This document shows positions 8,501 to 17,346 of a stretch of DNA of 48,895 bases, piece after piece (the first letter of the stretch is position 1; each line of letters begins with the position of its first letter). The position numbers and the translations under genes are program-made. Under the pieces are notes generated by a model that did no database searches, was not told where the DNA came from, and was given only the letters and a program-made list of their open reading frames with translations. This DNA is from CAYMCQ01 sp964389025 (lineage in GTDB: Bacteria > Verrucomicrobiota > Verrucomicrobiia > Limisphaerales > CAYMCQ01), in NCBI GenBank assembly GCA_964389025.1, contig CAYMCQ010000024.1:1-48895 (forward strand). The letters are read 5' to 3'.

Positions 8501-8838
8501 GTGTTTTTGAGTTCGACGCCATTTCGGGATATGAATCACAGCGGCAACGAACGAGATGAAAATGCAGAAGTCGAGGCGACCAGCCAAAAGCGGAGGAAAT
8601 TTGAAACGACTTGAACGTTTCATTCACCTCTTGCGCGATGCCTGACAAATCTTGGAACAAGCTGGCGTAGCGAGCTCCAAACGATATGATCCAAAGCCGC
8701 CACATGAAGATATTCGACGCGGCGAAGAAACTAAAAAAGCAAACGCCCGGGGCCTCCGACAATCCGAATGAGCGATGAAGCCCGCCGAAAAATTGGCGCG
8801 CTGCTTGGGCAAACTGACGATAAACGACTTCAACCGCC
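8501..8838. other. Gene-poor stretch upstream of the candidate defence operon
   Basis: No convincing gene is seen in these 338 bp. Two tiny + strand frames overlap by ATGA: 8686-8778 (30 residues, Lys-rich) and 8775-8858 (27 residues, ending inside the next gene). They could be a decayed N-terminus of the 444-residue protein, a translated leader, or chance. The promoter of the three-gene operon must lie here. I could not identify a clear -35/-10 pair. Confidence 0.4.
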
Positions 8839-10173
8839 ATGGGCCATTTCTCGCTTAACCCGTTGCTAAGCGACTCAGACCCGGCTGAAGCCAGTGAAGG
8901 CGGCATTGACCCGCTCGGCACTGAACCGCTGGCCGACACGCTGGCGGTCAAATTGGCTCCCGGCGTTCGCGAGCGCCAGCAACATCCACGCTTCCTCACT
9001 GCAACTGCAGTCTCGCTCTCGCTGTGTGGGGAATTGGGTGACGACATTGTTGCGTGCGATGGCGTGACTGAGCCGTGGATAGTATTTGAGTGGCACGTCG
9101 TGCATGGGTTGGTGTGGACTCGTGGCCGAAATCCAAAAGAAATTCGCGGCTTGCCAGGACGCGAGAAGGCAGCACGGGCCATTGCGGACGGAGTTCCGCT
9201 CTCGGCAAAGCGGTATCTCAAAACGCCGTCCATCTTCGGTTTTCATGGGATCTATCGCTTGTTAGCTCGGACGCTCGGAATCGAGCAAGGTGGGCAGCTT
9301 GGAGAGCACGGTTACGAACTGTTGAGCGTCTGGGCGAAAGAACAGGGACTTGACGGGTTCGTCGGCACTGGGGGCGGGCCGGGCAGGAATCTCCGCATCC
9401 AGATTGGCGACGCGTTGCGCGGCGGCTTGGAAAAAGGCGCAGTCGCGCGCACCAACGGTTGGGCTGGCTGGAAATTCTTTTCAGACCACTTGGCCCCGTA
9501 TGAATTCGGGAAACGCGAGGCAAGGTTTCTGTCGAGGGCATTGTTGGACGACGCCGAAGGTTTTCGGCGTGAGGTGCTGGAGTTCTTGGTTTCCGAGGCA
9601 GGATGCCAACTCTGGCAGCGGGAGATTTCTTCTCGCCGCTTCTCAGAGCGGTCGTTTCATCACGCGCTGCGACGACGAGCCAGCGCCAACCTTCGCCGAC
9701 TGCTCTTGGCGATTGATGCCTACGAGCGATTCGCGCGGCTAGTGCAGGATGCTTTCGACGATTGCCTTTACGAAATGTCGCGGCGCATGGGAAGGGTTTC
9801 CCGAATCGAACTCAGTCGGCTGGATTCGGTGAAGCGCGCAAGCCAGAGTCTTCCACAGACGGCTGGCGAGGCGATGGACCGGCTCGATTCATTTGGTCTG
9901 GCGCTTCAATTCCAGCAGCTTTGCTGCTCGCTGGCTGAAGGCGGCACGGCCAGCCAGTGGCTTGAGCGACTCATGGAACACCACCGCAACACCCAGCGGC
10001 AAAAGCCGCCCGACGGGAAGATGCCGTGGTTTGAAGGTGACGAGAGGGGTTACATCATCCGTCCGCTTTATCGCCGAAACGAACCGGCCCGCTGCGACGG
10101 CACTTACGTGCATCTTTTTCGAACGGCTTCCCTGTGGTCATTCGCCTCAGACTTGAGGATGGTGAGACGATGA
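8839..10173 (+). CDS. Unknown protein, first gene of candidate defence operon
   Basis: I do not recognise a named family for this 444-residue protein. The first 36 residues look unstructured. Folded sequence appears to start at LAPGVRERQQHPRFLTA. The remainder is mixed alpha/beta up to about residue 250 and strongly helical from about 255 to 380, with Arg-rich segments such as HHALRRRASANLRRLL. No membrane helices or Cys clusters are seen. The stop overlaps the next start (ATGA at 10170-10173), so it is cotranslated with a phospholipase-D-like protein, and that gene in turn with a helicase. Defence operons often encode such an uncharacterised first protein for sensing or targeting. That role is inferred from context only. 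Confidence 0.65.
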   Translation: MGHFSLNPLLSDSDPAEASEGGIDPLGTEPLADTLAVKLAPGVRERQQHPRFLTATAVSLSLCGELGDDIVACDGVTEPWIVFEWHVVHGLVWTRGRNPKEIRGLPGREKAARAIADGVPLSAKRYLKTPSIFGFHGIYRLLARTLGIEQGGQLGEHGYELLSVWAKEQGLDGFVGTGGGPGRNLRIQIGDALRGGLEKGAVARTNGWAGWKFFSDHLAPYEFGKREARFLSRALLDDAEGFRREVLEFLVSEAGCQLWQREISSRRFSERSFHHALRRRASANLRRLLLAIDAYERFARLVQDAFDDCLYEMSRRMGRVSRIELSRLDSVKRASQSLPQTAGEAMDRLDSFGLALQFQQLCCSLAEGGTASQWLERLMEHHRNTQRQKPPDGKMPWFEGDERGYIIRPLYRRNEPARCDGTYVHLFRTASLWSFASDLRMVRR

Positions 10174-12236
10174 GCAAACGCGACAACGCAAGGCCGGGTC
10201 ACGGCAAGATTCTGGAGGCTTGGGAGCCGCCTGATGGGGCGGGCGAACCGATAGGTTGCGTCGCTACCACGTTCACTTTCGCGCCGGCGTTATTCGAGGA
10301 GGAGTGCTTGGGCCGGTTTCTCTCGCTCGAAACGATGCCGTCCGATGGCGCGGCATATCTGGTCGAACGGGAGGAGAAGCTTGCGCAACTCACCTGCGCC
10401 GCCGCGCTGGTGGACCAGCACCATGCGCGCGGGATACGCAGTTTGCGGTGGGATTTGCTGTCCGCGCGCGTTCCCACCGCGATTCTTCACGCGAAAGTAT
10501 CGCTTCTGCTTTGGAGCCGAAGCGCCCGCCTCATTGTTGCGTCGGCGAATCTCACCGAAAACGGTTATCGGCGGAACCACGAGGTCTTCGGCGTGCTGGA
10601 CTACTTCCCCGGTAGTGAAGCGCCGCTGGCGGTGTTGGCCGACATCACCGACTTTCTTCGACGAGCCGTCTCGTTTGCCGCGCCGGAGCAGGCGAATCCA
10701 GGCCCCGCAGTCGCACGCTGGATTCGTTTCCTTGACAGCGTGTCGAAGGTGACTCGCCGATGGGGCACTCGTCATCCACCGCACAGCCTCGCCAAGACGC
10801 ACGTTTTCGCCGTGACCACCGGGCCGAAGCGCCCCAGCGCTTTCGAGGCTGTGCGTGAATGCTGGCCCGACACATCTTCGCCAAAGGATGCGTTCGTCAT
10901 CAGTCCTTTCTTCGACCCGCCTGAAGCGCCAAACACTCCGGCACGGAAGTTGTGGAACCTGCTCCGCCAGCGAGGTTCGGCGTCAGTTCAATATGAGGTC
11001 GAGGCCAGCGTCGAAACCTATCCCGATGGCGAGGGTGTTTTACTTCATGCACCGGAGGCTTTACGCAAAGCCCAGCCAGCGGGCCGTGATAATGTCGAAA
11101 CGAGGTTTCGCGGTCTCAAGCTCGAAGACGGTCGTCCGCTTCACGCGAAGTGCCTGTGGATTCAAAACGAACAGTGGGCGCTCTATCAGATTGGCTCCAG
11201 CAACTTCACCACGGCTGGACTTGGCTTCGGCAAAGCGCCGAATCTTGAAGCGAACCTCGCTTTCGCGGTTTGTCACAGGCGCAATGCCAAAGCCTCGCGC
11301 TCTCTCGTGCAGGCGTGGTTGGATAGCGAGGATGCGCCGACGGATGCCCGCTTTCTCCGCGAGCCGCTCGACGACAGCGAGGATGCGCCGATGCCAGGCG
11401 AAATCCTGCTTCCATCTGAATTTGGCGAAGCGACGTTTGCTTGCGACTCGCAGCACCCCGGGTTCGTCGAGTTGACTTTTCAAGGCCGTCCGCCTGCCGG
11501 CTGGCGTCTGCTCTTGGAGGACAAGGAGGAAGTGTTCTTCAGTGAGACCCGCTGGCGGTCTCAGCGAGGAGCGTCACGATTGCGGTTGGACTGGCGGGCA
11601 GACCGTCCACCATCCGCGTTCCGTGTGAAGTGGAGCGGCTCCAACGGTGTTGCGTGGTGGCCCGTGAACGCGCGGGATGCGGCCTCACTTCCGCCTCCGA
11701 GTGAACTGCGGAACCTTTCGCTGGACACCCTCATTGAAATCCTCACGTCGGCTCGGCCACTGCATCAGGTTATGCGCCGCTGGCTTCGACGCCGGAGCGA
11801 CGGGGCAGCGGACGGCGAGCCACTACACCTCGACCCACACAAGCGCGTGGACACGTCCGGCTTCCTGCTGCAACGGACGCGCCGCATCTCATGGGCGCTT
11901 GCGGCACTGCGCGAACGGTTGGCCCAGCCCGTGCCATCGCGTGAGGCGCTGAACTGGCGTCTGCACGGACCGTATGGTGTCATGGCGCTTGTCAACGCCA
12001 TCGGCCACGAAGACCAGCTTGAGCAGGAAAAATGCTTTCTGCTTGCGGAGGTTGCCGTGGAACTGGCCCGCGTCGTTCCTGGCCACGCACCGGGCTGTCT
12101 TCAGCGGCGGCAGGTGAGCGCGGCGTTGCGCGAGTGTGTGCGGGAAATCCGGTCGCGCATTCTGGTGAAAACTCTCGGAAAGTTTCCAGAGTTGAAGTCT
12201 TACGTTAAGCGCGCGTTCAAGGAGGCCAGCGCATGA
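10170..12236 (+). CDS. Phospholipase D-like nuclease-fold protein (two HKD motifs)
   Basis: This is a 688-residue protein. I chose ATG 10170 because it overlaps the previous stop. An in-frame GTG at 10134 would add 12 residues inside the upstream gene. Two PLD half-sites are visible: LHAKVS with VASANLTENG at about residues 106-130, and LHAKC with GSSNFTTAGLG at about 324-350. Both are H-x-K followed by S-x-N, the active-site pattern of PLD-type nucleases. The C-terminal 300 residues are unassigned, with a beta-rich region (about 420-500) and a helical end. PLD proteins with helicases occur in defence systems such as DISARM (DrmC). The stop overlaps the helicase start by 4 bases, so the two products probably work together. 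Confidence 0.85.
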   Translation: MSKRDNARPGHGKILEAWEPPDGAGEPIGCVATTFTFAPALFEEECLGRFLSLETMPSDGAAYLVEREEKLAQLTCAAALVDQHHARGIRSLRWDLLSARVPTAILHAKVSLLLWSRSARLIVASANLTENGYRRNHEVFGVLDYFPGSEAPLAVLADITDFLRRAVSFAAPEQANPGPAVARWIRFLDSVSKVTRRWGTRHPPHSLAKTHVFAVTTGPKRPSAFEAVRECWPDTSSPKDAFVISPFFDPPEAPNTPARKLWNLLRQRGSASVQYEVEASVETYPDGEGVLLHAPEALRKAQPAGRDNVETRFRGLKLEDGRPLHAKCLWIQNEQWALYQIGSSNFTTAGLGFGKAPNLEANLAFAVCHRRNAKASRSLVQAWLDSEDAPTDARFLREPLDDSEDAPMPGEILLPSEFGEATFACDSQHPGFVELTFQGRPPAGWRLLLEDKEEVFFSETRWRSQRGASRLRLDWRADRPPSAFRVKWSGSNGVAWWPVNARDAASLPPPSELRNLSLDTLIEILTSARPLHQVMRRWLRRRSDGAADGEPLHLDPHKRVDTSGFLLQRTRRISWALAALRERLAQPVPSREALNWRLHGPYGVMALVNAIGHEDQLEQEKCFLLAEVAVELARVVPGHAPGCLQRRQVSAALRECVREIRSRILVKTLGKFPELKSYVKRAFKEASA

Positions 12237-15082
12237 AACCGTGGCATCGTCTTGCCGAAGGAATCGAGTTGCACGGGTGTGAGCGCAAGTCGCGCGCGTG
12301 GGAACGCGTTTCGCCGGCAGACGCCCACCGTCAGGAAGTCACCGCGCGGGAGATTTTGCAACGACTGGCGAAGCAGCCGGGCTTGGTGCTCGCCGATGAA
12401 GTGGGCATGGGTAAGACTTTCGTCGCCCTCGCAGTCGCTGCTTCTGTGGCTTTATCGGACAGGCAGCGTCGCCCCGTCGTTGTGATGGTGCCGCCGTCGC
12501 TCAGAAATAAGTGGCCAACCGACTTCGATGTATTCAGTCGCGAGTGCCTTCCGCGCGAGTTGGCTGGCAGACTGAGGCCAGCGTCGGCCGAAACCGGCAT
12601 CGAGTTCCTGAAACTGCTCGACGATCCGGTCCCTCAACGCAAGTCCATCATCTTTCTGACGCACGGCGCGATGCACGCCGGTCTTGGCCGCGGCATCGCG
12701 GGCGGATGGGCGAAGCTGGCGGTGATTAAGCGAGCCGTCCATCGGCGCAAGAATGTCGGTTGGCTTCGTCGCTTACTCCATCGTCGTTTGGGAGACTTGA
12801 TGGAAATGGGATCCGTCCACCGCCACCACCCGGACCTGTGGGAGGACTTGCTCGATGCGCCTCACGCGGAATGGTTGGCAGTTTTACGCAAGCACGGCAT
12901 TGACCCCGAAGGCGACGACTGCGCCGCAACCGACGATGACCCGGTGCCGGAATCCTTGGCCCGCGCTTTGGAGCGATTCGATAGCGCCCGGCTGGCAGAC
13001 GTGCTGGAGGTACTCCATGAAATCCCCATTCGTGAATCTCCCAACTACACCGAGCGCCTCGCCACCGCCCGCCGCGCCATCAATGACACGCTTAAGGAAC
13101 TCTGGCGCGAATGCCTCGGTAACCTTCACTTTCGGCTGCCGCTGCTAATCCTCGACGAAGCACATCATCTGAAGAACGCGGAGACGCGGCTGGCCTCGTT
13201 GTTCCAAGTGCCTGACGCCGCTGGTGACGCGGAGGAGATTGCCGCGCGCGGCCCGCTGGGAGGCGTGTTTGAGCGGATGCTCTTCCTGACCGCTACGCCA
13301 TTTCAGCTTGGCCATCACGAGCTTTGCTCCGTGTTGGACCGGTTCGACGGAATTTGCTGGCGGCGATACTGTGCGCCCCCATCTGGCCGAGAGAGCTTCA
13401 AAAAGCAGATCGCTGCCGTTCGCAAACAACTTGACGATGCTCAGGAGGCAGCGCTGTGCTTCGATACCTCGTGGGGCAAATTGACTGCCGAAGACCTCGT
13501 TGTGGGCGGTCGAAAGTTTGACGACGCGGAAGCATGGTGGAACGCAGTCCAGGCCGACAAAACTCACTCGCAACAAATTAACCACGCGCTTGCCTGCCAT
13601 GAGCGAGCGAAAGAGAAGCTTCGCGCCGCAGAACAAGAGCTGCGGCCTTGGGTCATTCGTCATCGCCGACCGGAGCAACTGACCGGGAAATTTGTCGGAC
13701 AACCGAGACGGCGACGATTACCGGGACGTTCCATCCTCGACGATAACAGCTTTGCCTCCGAAGCCGGCCTGGATGTTTCGGGAGAAGCTTTGCTGCCATT
13801 TCTCCTGGCGGCACGGGCGAGTGTCTGCATGGCCGAATCGCGTCCCGTCTTCGCGGAGGGACTCGCTTCCAGCTACGAAGCGTTTCGCTACACCCGCCAA
13901 CAGAACGCGGGCATGGATGCCGACACCGAACCGCTCGAATCAATCAGCATCACGCAGGCAACGGAATGGTACCTCGCGCAACTGGCGCGAGCGCTGCCGC
14001 TGCGAAACCATCGTGGTTCAGCGGAGCATCCGAAAGTAAGGGCGACCGCTGAGCGCGTGTTGGCAGCGTGGCGGCAAGGCGAAAAAGTGGTCGTGTTCTG
14101 CCATTTCATTCAGACAGGACGCGCGCTCCGCCGCGTCATCTCGGCCCGATTACATGAAGAGATTTGCCGACTTGGCGCGGCAAAGCTGCGGTGCTCCCCG
14201 AAACGAGCTGCCACCCTGCTTCAGCGAATCAGCCGCCGCTTCTTTGACACCGACTCGCCCGTCAGGCTTGCGTGCGACAACGAAATCAACGCGCTGCTGA
14301 AAACCTACCCGAGATCGGCGCAGCAAGGTTTGTTGCGCGAAACCATTCGTCGCTACGTCCGCACGCCTTCGTTCCTCGTGCGGTTTCTTCCATTAACGCG
14401 ACGTGGCCTGAAACCCGTAGCCGTCCGCCGTGCCTTCCGTGGGGAAACGGGTCTGCGCGTCGTGTTGAAGGCTTTTCTCGACTTCCTTCAGGAGCAATGC
14501 ACGCCGAAGGAGTCCCAGGGTTACATGGAGGCGGTGAGCAAGATTCAAACGGGCGACATGACAGGCCGTGAAGCTGAGAGCAGCTTCGAATCGGATGAAC
14601 TGGCTGGGCGAGGCCGACGCGACCTGCTGCTGCCAAACGTACGTCTAGTCAACGGCTCAACCAGTTCGGAGACACGGCAAAGGCTGATGCTCACATTCAA
14701 CAGCCCGTTCTTCCCCGAAATCCTCATCACCAGCAACGTCATGGCGGAAGGAGTGGACCTACACCGCTACTGCCGCTACGTCATTCACCACGACCTCGAC
14801 TGGAATCCCAGCGTTTTGGAACAGCGGACCGGACGGCTCGACCGCATTGGCGCGAAAGTGGAACGATACGGCCAGCCCATCCACGTTTATTTTCCATATG
14901 TCGCGGAGACTCAGGACGAGAAGATGTATCGCGTCGTCATGGACCGCGAACGCTGGTTCAGTGTGGTGATGGGCGAGAAGTTCCGTGTGGACGCCCGCAC
15001 GACCGACAAGTTGGCACAGCGCGTTCCGCTGCCTGCATCCGTGGCCAAAGAATTGGCGTTTCGATTGGAAGTTACGGTTTGA
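12233..15082 (+). CDS. SNF2-like superfamily 2 helicase/translocase
   Basis: This is a 949-residue SF2 ATPase. Motif I is DEVGMGKT (about 55-62), motif II is LILDEAHHLKN (about 306-316) and motif III is FLTATPFQLG (about 357). The second RecA domain has VVVFCHFIQTGRALR, ITSNVMAEGVDLHR and the motif VI region EQRTGRLDRIG (about 863-873). SNF2-type features are the long insertions between motifs I and II and between the two lobes. It is the last gene of the three-gene operon. The start is fixed by the ATGA overlap. Such helicases translocate on DNA and could load or drive the PLD nuclease. In gene content the operon resembles defence systems pairing a PLD nuclease with a helicase, but identity with any named system is unproved. 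Confidence 0.9.
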   Translation: MKPWHRLAEGIELHGCERKSRAWERVSPADAHRQEVTAREILQRLAKQPGLVLADEVGMGKTFVALAVAASVALSDRQRRPVVVMVPPSLRNKWPTDFDVFSRECLPRELAGRLRPASAETGIEFLKLLDDPVPQRKSIIFLTHGAMHAGLGRGIAGGWAKLAVIKRAVHRRKNVGWLRRLLHRRLGDLMEMGSVHRHHPDLWEDLLDAPHAEWLAVLRKHGIDPEGDDCAATDDDPVPESLARALERFDSARLADVLEVLHEIPIRESPNYTERLATARRAINDTLKELWRECLGNLHFRLPLLILDEAHHLKNAETRLASLFQVPDAAGDAEEIAARGPLGGVFERMLFLTATPFQLGHHELCSVLDRFDGICWRRYCAPPSGRESFKKQIAAVRKQLDDAQEAALCFDTSWGKLTAEDLVVGGRKFDDAEAWWNAVQADKTHSQQINHALACHERAKEKLRAAEQELRPWVIRHRRPEQLTGKFVGQPRRRRLPGRSILDDNSFASEAGLDVSGEALLPFLLAARASVCMAESRPVFAEGLASSYEAFRYTRQQNAGMDADTEPLESISITQATEWYLAQLARALPLRNHRGSAEHPKVRATAERVLAAWRQGEKVVVFCHFIQTGRALRRVISARLHEEICRLGAAKLRCSPKRAATLLQRISRRFFDTDSPVRLACDNEINALLKTYPRSAQQGLLRETIRRYVRTPSFLVRFLPLTRRGLKPVAVRRAFRGETGLRVVLKAFLDFLQEQCTPKESQGYMEAVSKIQTGDMTGREAESSFESDELAGRGRRDLLLPNVRLVNGSTSSETRQRLMLTFNSPFFPEILITSNVMAEGVDLHRYCRYVIHHDLDWNPSVLEQRTGRLDRIGAKVERYGQPIHVYFPYVAETQDEKMYRVVMDRERWFSVVMGEKFRVDARTTDKLAQRVPLPASVAKELAFRLEVTV

Positions 15083-15185
15083 AGGCCGGGTTGGATTGTT
15101 TTTCGCGAGTTGGTTGCCTGCGGTCGCCGCGACGACGTCATCGAGAAAACTCCTACCTGCACCAGTCTCCAGCCACGCCTCGTGC

Positions 15186-15932
15186 TCAGACTTCGAGAAC
15201 AAATGACGGATCGAAGCCGCTATGCGGTTTGGTTGGATAACCTCGCGGATTTGCGACTACACGAGTGGTGCCGACGTTGAAATCGGCACGATGGTGAATA
15301 TGACCGTGAATCCACAATGCCGCTCCACATTGCGCAATAAACGGTTCGAGGTTCGATGCGTACGCCGGATTTAATTGGTCGTTTTGAAACCCCGATGGGA
15401 CTGATTGGGGACTCGGTGCGTGATGAGTTACCACGATGATCTTCCTGCCTCGCGCCTTGCTCGCCTGTTGAGCCAGCCATTCGAACGATTGCGCGTGGAT
15501 CCTTCGCGCATCTCTCGGACGAAAGCGCCGGTAGGACGGCGTTACGCGAATCCTTCGAAAATCCGTCATACCGGTCTGCGCGGCCACTTCAGCGAGGACG
15601 GGGTCGCCATTCAAACGGAAATCCGTCCAAAGCGTCGCTCCGAGAAACACCACATCCCCCATCTCGACGCCGTCGTTTTCCAGAACATGCACGTTCGTGC
15701 CTTGGGCAACTTCCTTGATTTCGGAAATGAGTTTCGGAATGTTCTGCCCGTAGAACTCGTGGTTTCCCAAAACGTAGATTACCGGCCGATCTGGAATGGT
15801 CTCAAGAATCCATTTGATTCCATTCCTGCCCGTGTGAACGTCGCCGGCGAGCACGACCACGTCAGCGTCCGCCTTGTTCGGTTGGAAGGGCGCGAACTCC
15901 AAGTGGAGATCGCTCAAGATGTGGATACGCAT
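15186..15932 (-). CDS. Calcineurin-like metallophosphoesterase
   Basis: This is a 248-residue protein starting at MRIHILSDLH (15932), which is the canonical N-terminus. Longer starts upstream add a basic, unconserved leader. The metal-binding blocks are in order: SDLHLEF (D-x-H), VVLAGDVHTG (GD), VLGNHEFYG (GNHE), IVVTHHAPS (H) and IHGHIHH (GHxH). All five are intact, so it should be an active phosphodiesterase or phosphatase of unknown substrate. It is convergent with the helicase gene, 103 bp away. A second, unrelated-length member of the same superfamily lies at 17347-18162. Confidence 0.9.
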   Translation of the reverse strand: MRIHILSDLHLEFAPFQPNKADADVVVLAGDVHTGRNGIKWILETIPDRPVIYVLGNHEFYGQNIPKLISEIKEVAQGTNVHVLENDGVEMGDVVFLGATLWTDFRLNGDPVLAEVAAQTGMTDFRRIRVTPSYRRFRPRDARRIHAQSFEWLAQQASKARGRKIIVVTHHAPSPQSVPSGFQNDQLNPAYASNLEPFIAQCGAALWIHGHIHHRADFNVGTTRVVANPRGYPTKPHSGFDPSFVLEV

Positions 15933-16072
15933 GATCCAATTTAAGTTAAATCGTTTTCGGATTCGCGAGATTAAAGCGCGGGCGGAAGCCTTCGCCTCCG
16001 CTCCCTGTTGATTGTCTCGTGGCGTCCTTGAGCTGTCCTGTCGGTTACGACCGGACAAAGTCCGCGATTACG

Positions 16073-16264
16073 GCCGGCACGGATCGTGTCGAATCCCAAT
16101 ACGTCGAGCATCTCGCGCTCGTTCCGGTCGAGGAGGGTGAAGCCGTTGGAGATCAAGTCCACATCGACCAACTTCGCGTCGCCGGAAATCTCGTCGCGAT
16201 ATTGATGTAATGCCTGCGCCGTATGGATGTTGCCCGTCCATGTTTCGCTGTCCTTGCAGATGAT
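16073..16264 (-). pseudogene. Relic of a TROVE (Ro60-like) protein, C-terminal vWA segment
   Basis: About 64 codons read like the end of a TROVE/Ro60 protein: DSETWTGNIHTAQALHQYR, then AKLVDVDLISNGFTLLD and MLDVLGFDT. Ro proteins end with a vWA-like domain carrying just this series (DSETW, G-x-I-H, A-L, Y-R, K-L, S-N-G-F-T, M-L-D, G-F-D). Nothing of the RNA-binding HEAT-repeat part is present. At its 5' side the sequence runs straight into a broken HTH gene. After GFDT the frame continues for about 38 basic residues that do not resemble the family. I therefore call it a relic, not a gene. Ro genes are often neighbours of rtcBA, which is present 12 kb away in this window. Confidence 0.7.
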
Positions 16265-16335
16265 TGGCCAGTTGCTTTGTACCGACATGGGCTGTTTGAA
16301 CCCGGCGTTGCAGTCTGCCGATTGTGCGGGTCCAT
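16265..16335 (-). pseudogene. Frameshifted 5' fragment of a helix-turn-helix gene
   Basis: A start at 16335 reads MDPHNRQTATPGSNSP, closely matching MDECKRQTANPDSNSP of the intact HTH gene at 8500. Its continuation KQLANHL is found in another frame, so a frameshift sits between codons 18 and 20. The homology stops at about base 16260, where the TROVE relic begins. The two DNA stretches (8440-8500 and 16276-16335) are alignable over about 60 bp by eye. This is a second, broken copy of the island's HTH gene. Confidence 0.65.
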
Positions 16336-16392
16336 GCGCTTTGGTTCGGTGACGTTCAGCCCGATCCACGTTGGGAGCCGCAAATTCCACGC

Positions 16393-16590
16393 TCATTCGC
16401 CGTCCTTCGCCTGCCATTTGCGCAACAGGATGGGCGCAGACGGACACTTGGGGCAGGTGACGATCCACGGGAACCTTGGCGGGCAGTCCCAACCAGCATG
16501 AAATGCCTCCGCCGCCGAGCTGAATTCAGCCTCGACTCCGCAGCCTTCACATTTCAGCTTCACCGGCTTCCGTGGCTGGTCATCTTTCAT
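16393..16590 (-). CDS. Small zinc-ribbon-like protein
   Basis: This is a 65-residue protein with two Cys pairs: KCEGCGVEAEF near residue 14 and CPPRFPWIVTCPKCP near residue 36-50. That spacing suggests a zinc ribbon. A conserved-looking FHAGWDCPPRF segment lies between the pairs. The start is ATG at 16590. I do not recognise a named family. The small size, zinc-binding pattern and setting among recombinases and gene relics suggest a phage or plasmid accessory protein. The stop codon overlaps an ATG of the frame that enters the HTH/TROVE relics, but I do not take that frame as a gene. Confidence 0.55.
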   Translation of the reverse strand: MKDDQPRKPVKLKCEGCGVEAEFSSAAEAFHAGWDCPPRFPWIVTCPKCPSAPILLRKWQAKDGE

Positions 16591-16650
16591 GCGCGTTTTG
16601 TTTGGCTCATTTCAGTTTTGAGTAGCGTGAGCGGCTCTTTCGTGAGCACC

Positions 16651-16869
16651 TCATTCCACCCTGAGACCCTTCTCCGCCAAGCACTGATGAAGTTGTTGTC
16701 GCACGAAACGAAGTGCCTTGGCCGGTGTGGCAAAATGCTGTCGCTCCTTGATCCAAGAGCGCAACTGGCGATCTAACTCCACAACGACGGATTTCCACTC
16801 CAGACCTCTTGCAGATGCCTCGAAGCGTTCTTGGGCCTCGGGCAGGTTGAATTCCAGAACCGCTTTCAT
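16651..16869 (-). CDS. Small phage-like protein of unknown function
   Basis: This is a 72-residue protein starting MKAVLEFNLPEAQERFE (16869), followed by WKSVVVELDRQLRSWIKER and a helical end, LHQCLAEKGLRVE. Proteins beginning M-K-A-x-L-x-F-N-L-P-E-x-x-x-x-F with an internal helical repeat are familiar from phages and plasmids, with no known function. The same frame is open upstream into an integrase N-terminal relic (16870-17229), so an in-frame fusion product could be made. I think the separate start at 16869 is the native one. Confidence 0.55.
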   Translation of the reverse strand: MKAVLEFNLPEAQERFEASARGLEWKSVVVELDRQLRSWIKERQHFATPAKALRFVRQQLHQCLAEKGLRVE

Positions 16870-17229
16870 CGTTGAACGGCTGCCACACCCGGCTTCGAGA
16901 CCAAGGCCTCGCCGGCGACGAAATTCGTTTAGCGCCGCCCGCAGATCCGTTGTTCCCAACGAACGCAGAGTGCGCCGTCCGTTGATCCACGGGCGTTCGT
17001 AGAGCGTGCCCGCTTTCAAGTATCTGTAAATGCCGGAGGCAACCAGCTTCCAGACTTTGGGCGCAGGCTTTGGGTTTACGGGAACTTGTGTGTTTACCGC
17101 GTGAATGGAACTCGTTTGTGCAGGAACTGCGGGGGCGGTTTCATCCTTGGTTAAGGAAGCTGCCACTTCCTGGTCAAGCAACTTGACTGCATCGGCAGTC
17201 GGCGCGACATCAGGTGGACTTTCCTTCAT
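16870..17229 (-). pseudogene. Truncated tyrosine-recombinase N-terminus, in frame with the next gene
   Basis: The segment contains GIYRYLKAGTLYERPWINGR and RTLRSLGTTDLRAALNEF, matching GIYRSSRNGKYFERPLVNGK and RTWRSLGGKNLKFAKEEF of the intact integrase at 18629-19927. This is the arm-type DNA-binding domain. Core-binding and catalytic domains are missing. The frame passes directly into the small phage-like gene, giving a potential 193-residue fusion from ATG 17229. The first 55 residues are Ala/Pro-rich linker. It is a relic of another integrase of the same subfamily. The 117 bp between it and the phosphoesterase (17230-17346) hold nothing I recognise. Confidence 0.65.
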
Positions 17230-17346
17230 GCCAGAAGTGTTTGACGGCGAAACGATCGAAAACAAGTACCACGGAGAGCTGTCGCCGAGAACGCATTCGC
17301 GACGGCGCGAGGCCAATCAGGGCTCGCCGGCACTCGGCAGCTCCAT

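Noticed and set aside
8686..8858. Two tiny overlapping + strand frames upstream of the 444-residue gene
   Set aside because: They are only 30 and 27 codons with no recognisable motif; the ATGA overlap between them could be chance.
15971..16396. A 141-codon - strand frame whose ATG overlaps the zinc-ribbon stop, suggesting a coupled gene
   Set aside because: Its start region overlaps a broken HTH fragment in another frame and only its middle resembles a TROVE domain end, so it is better read as joined relics.
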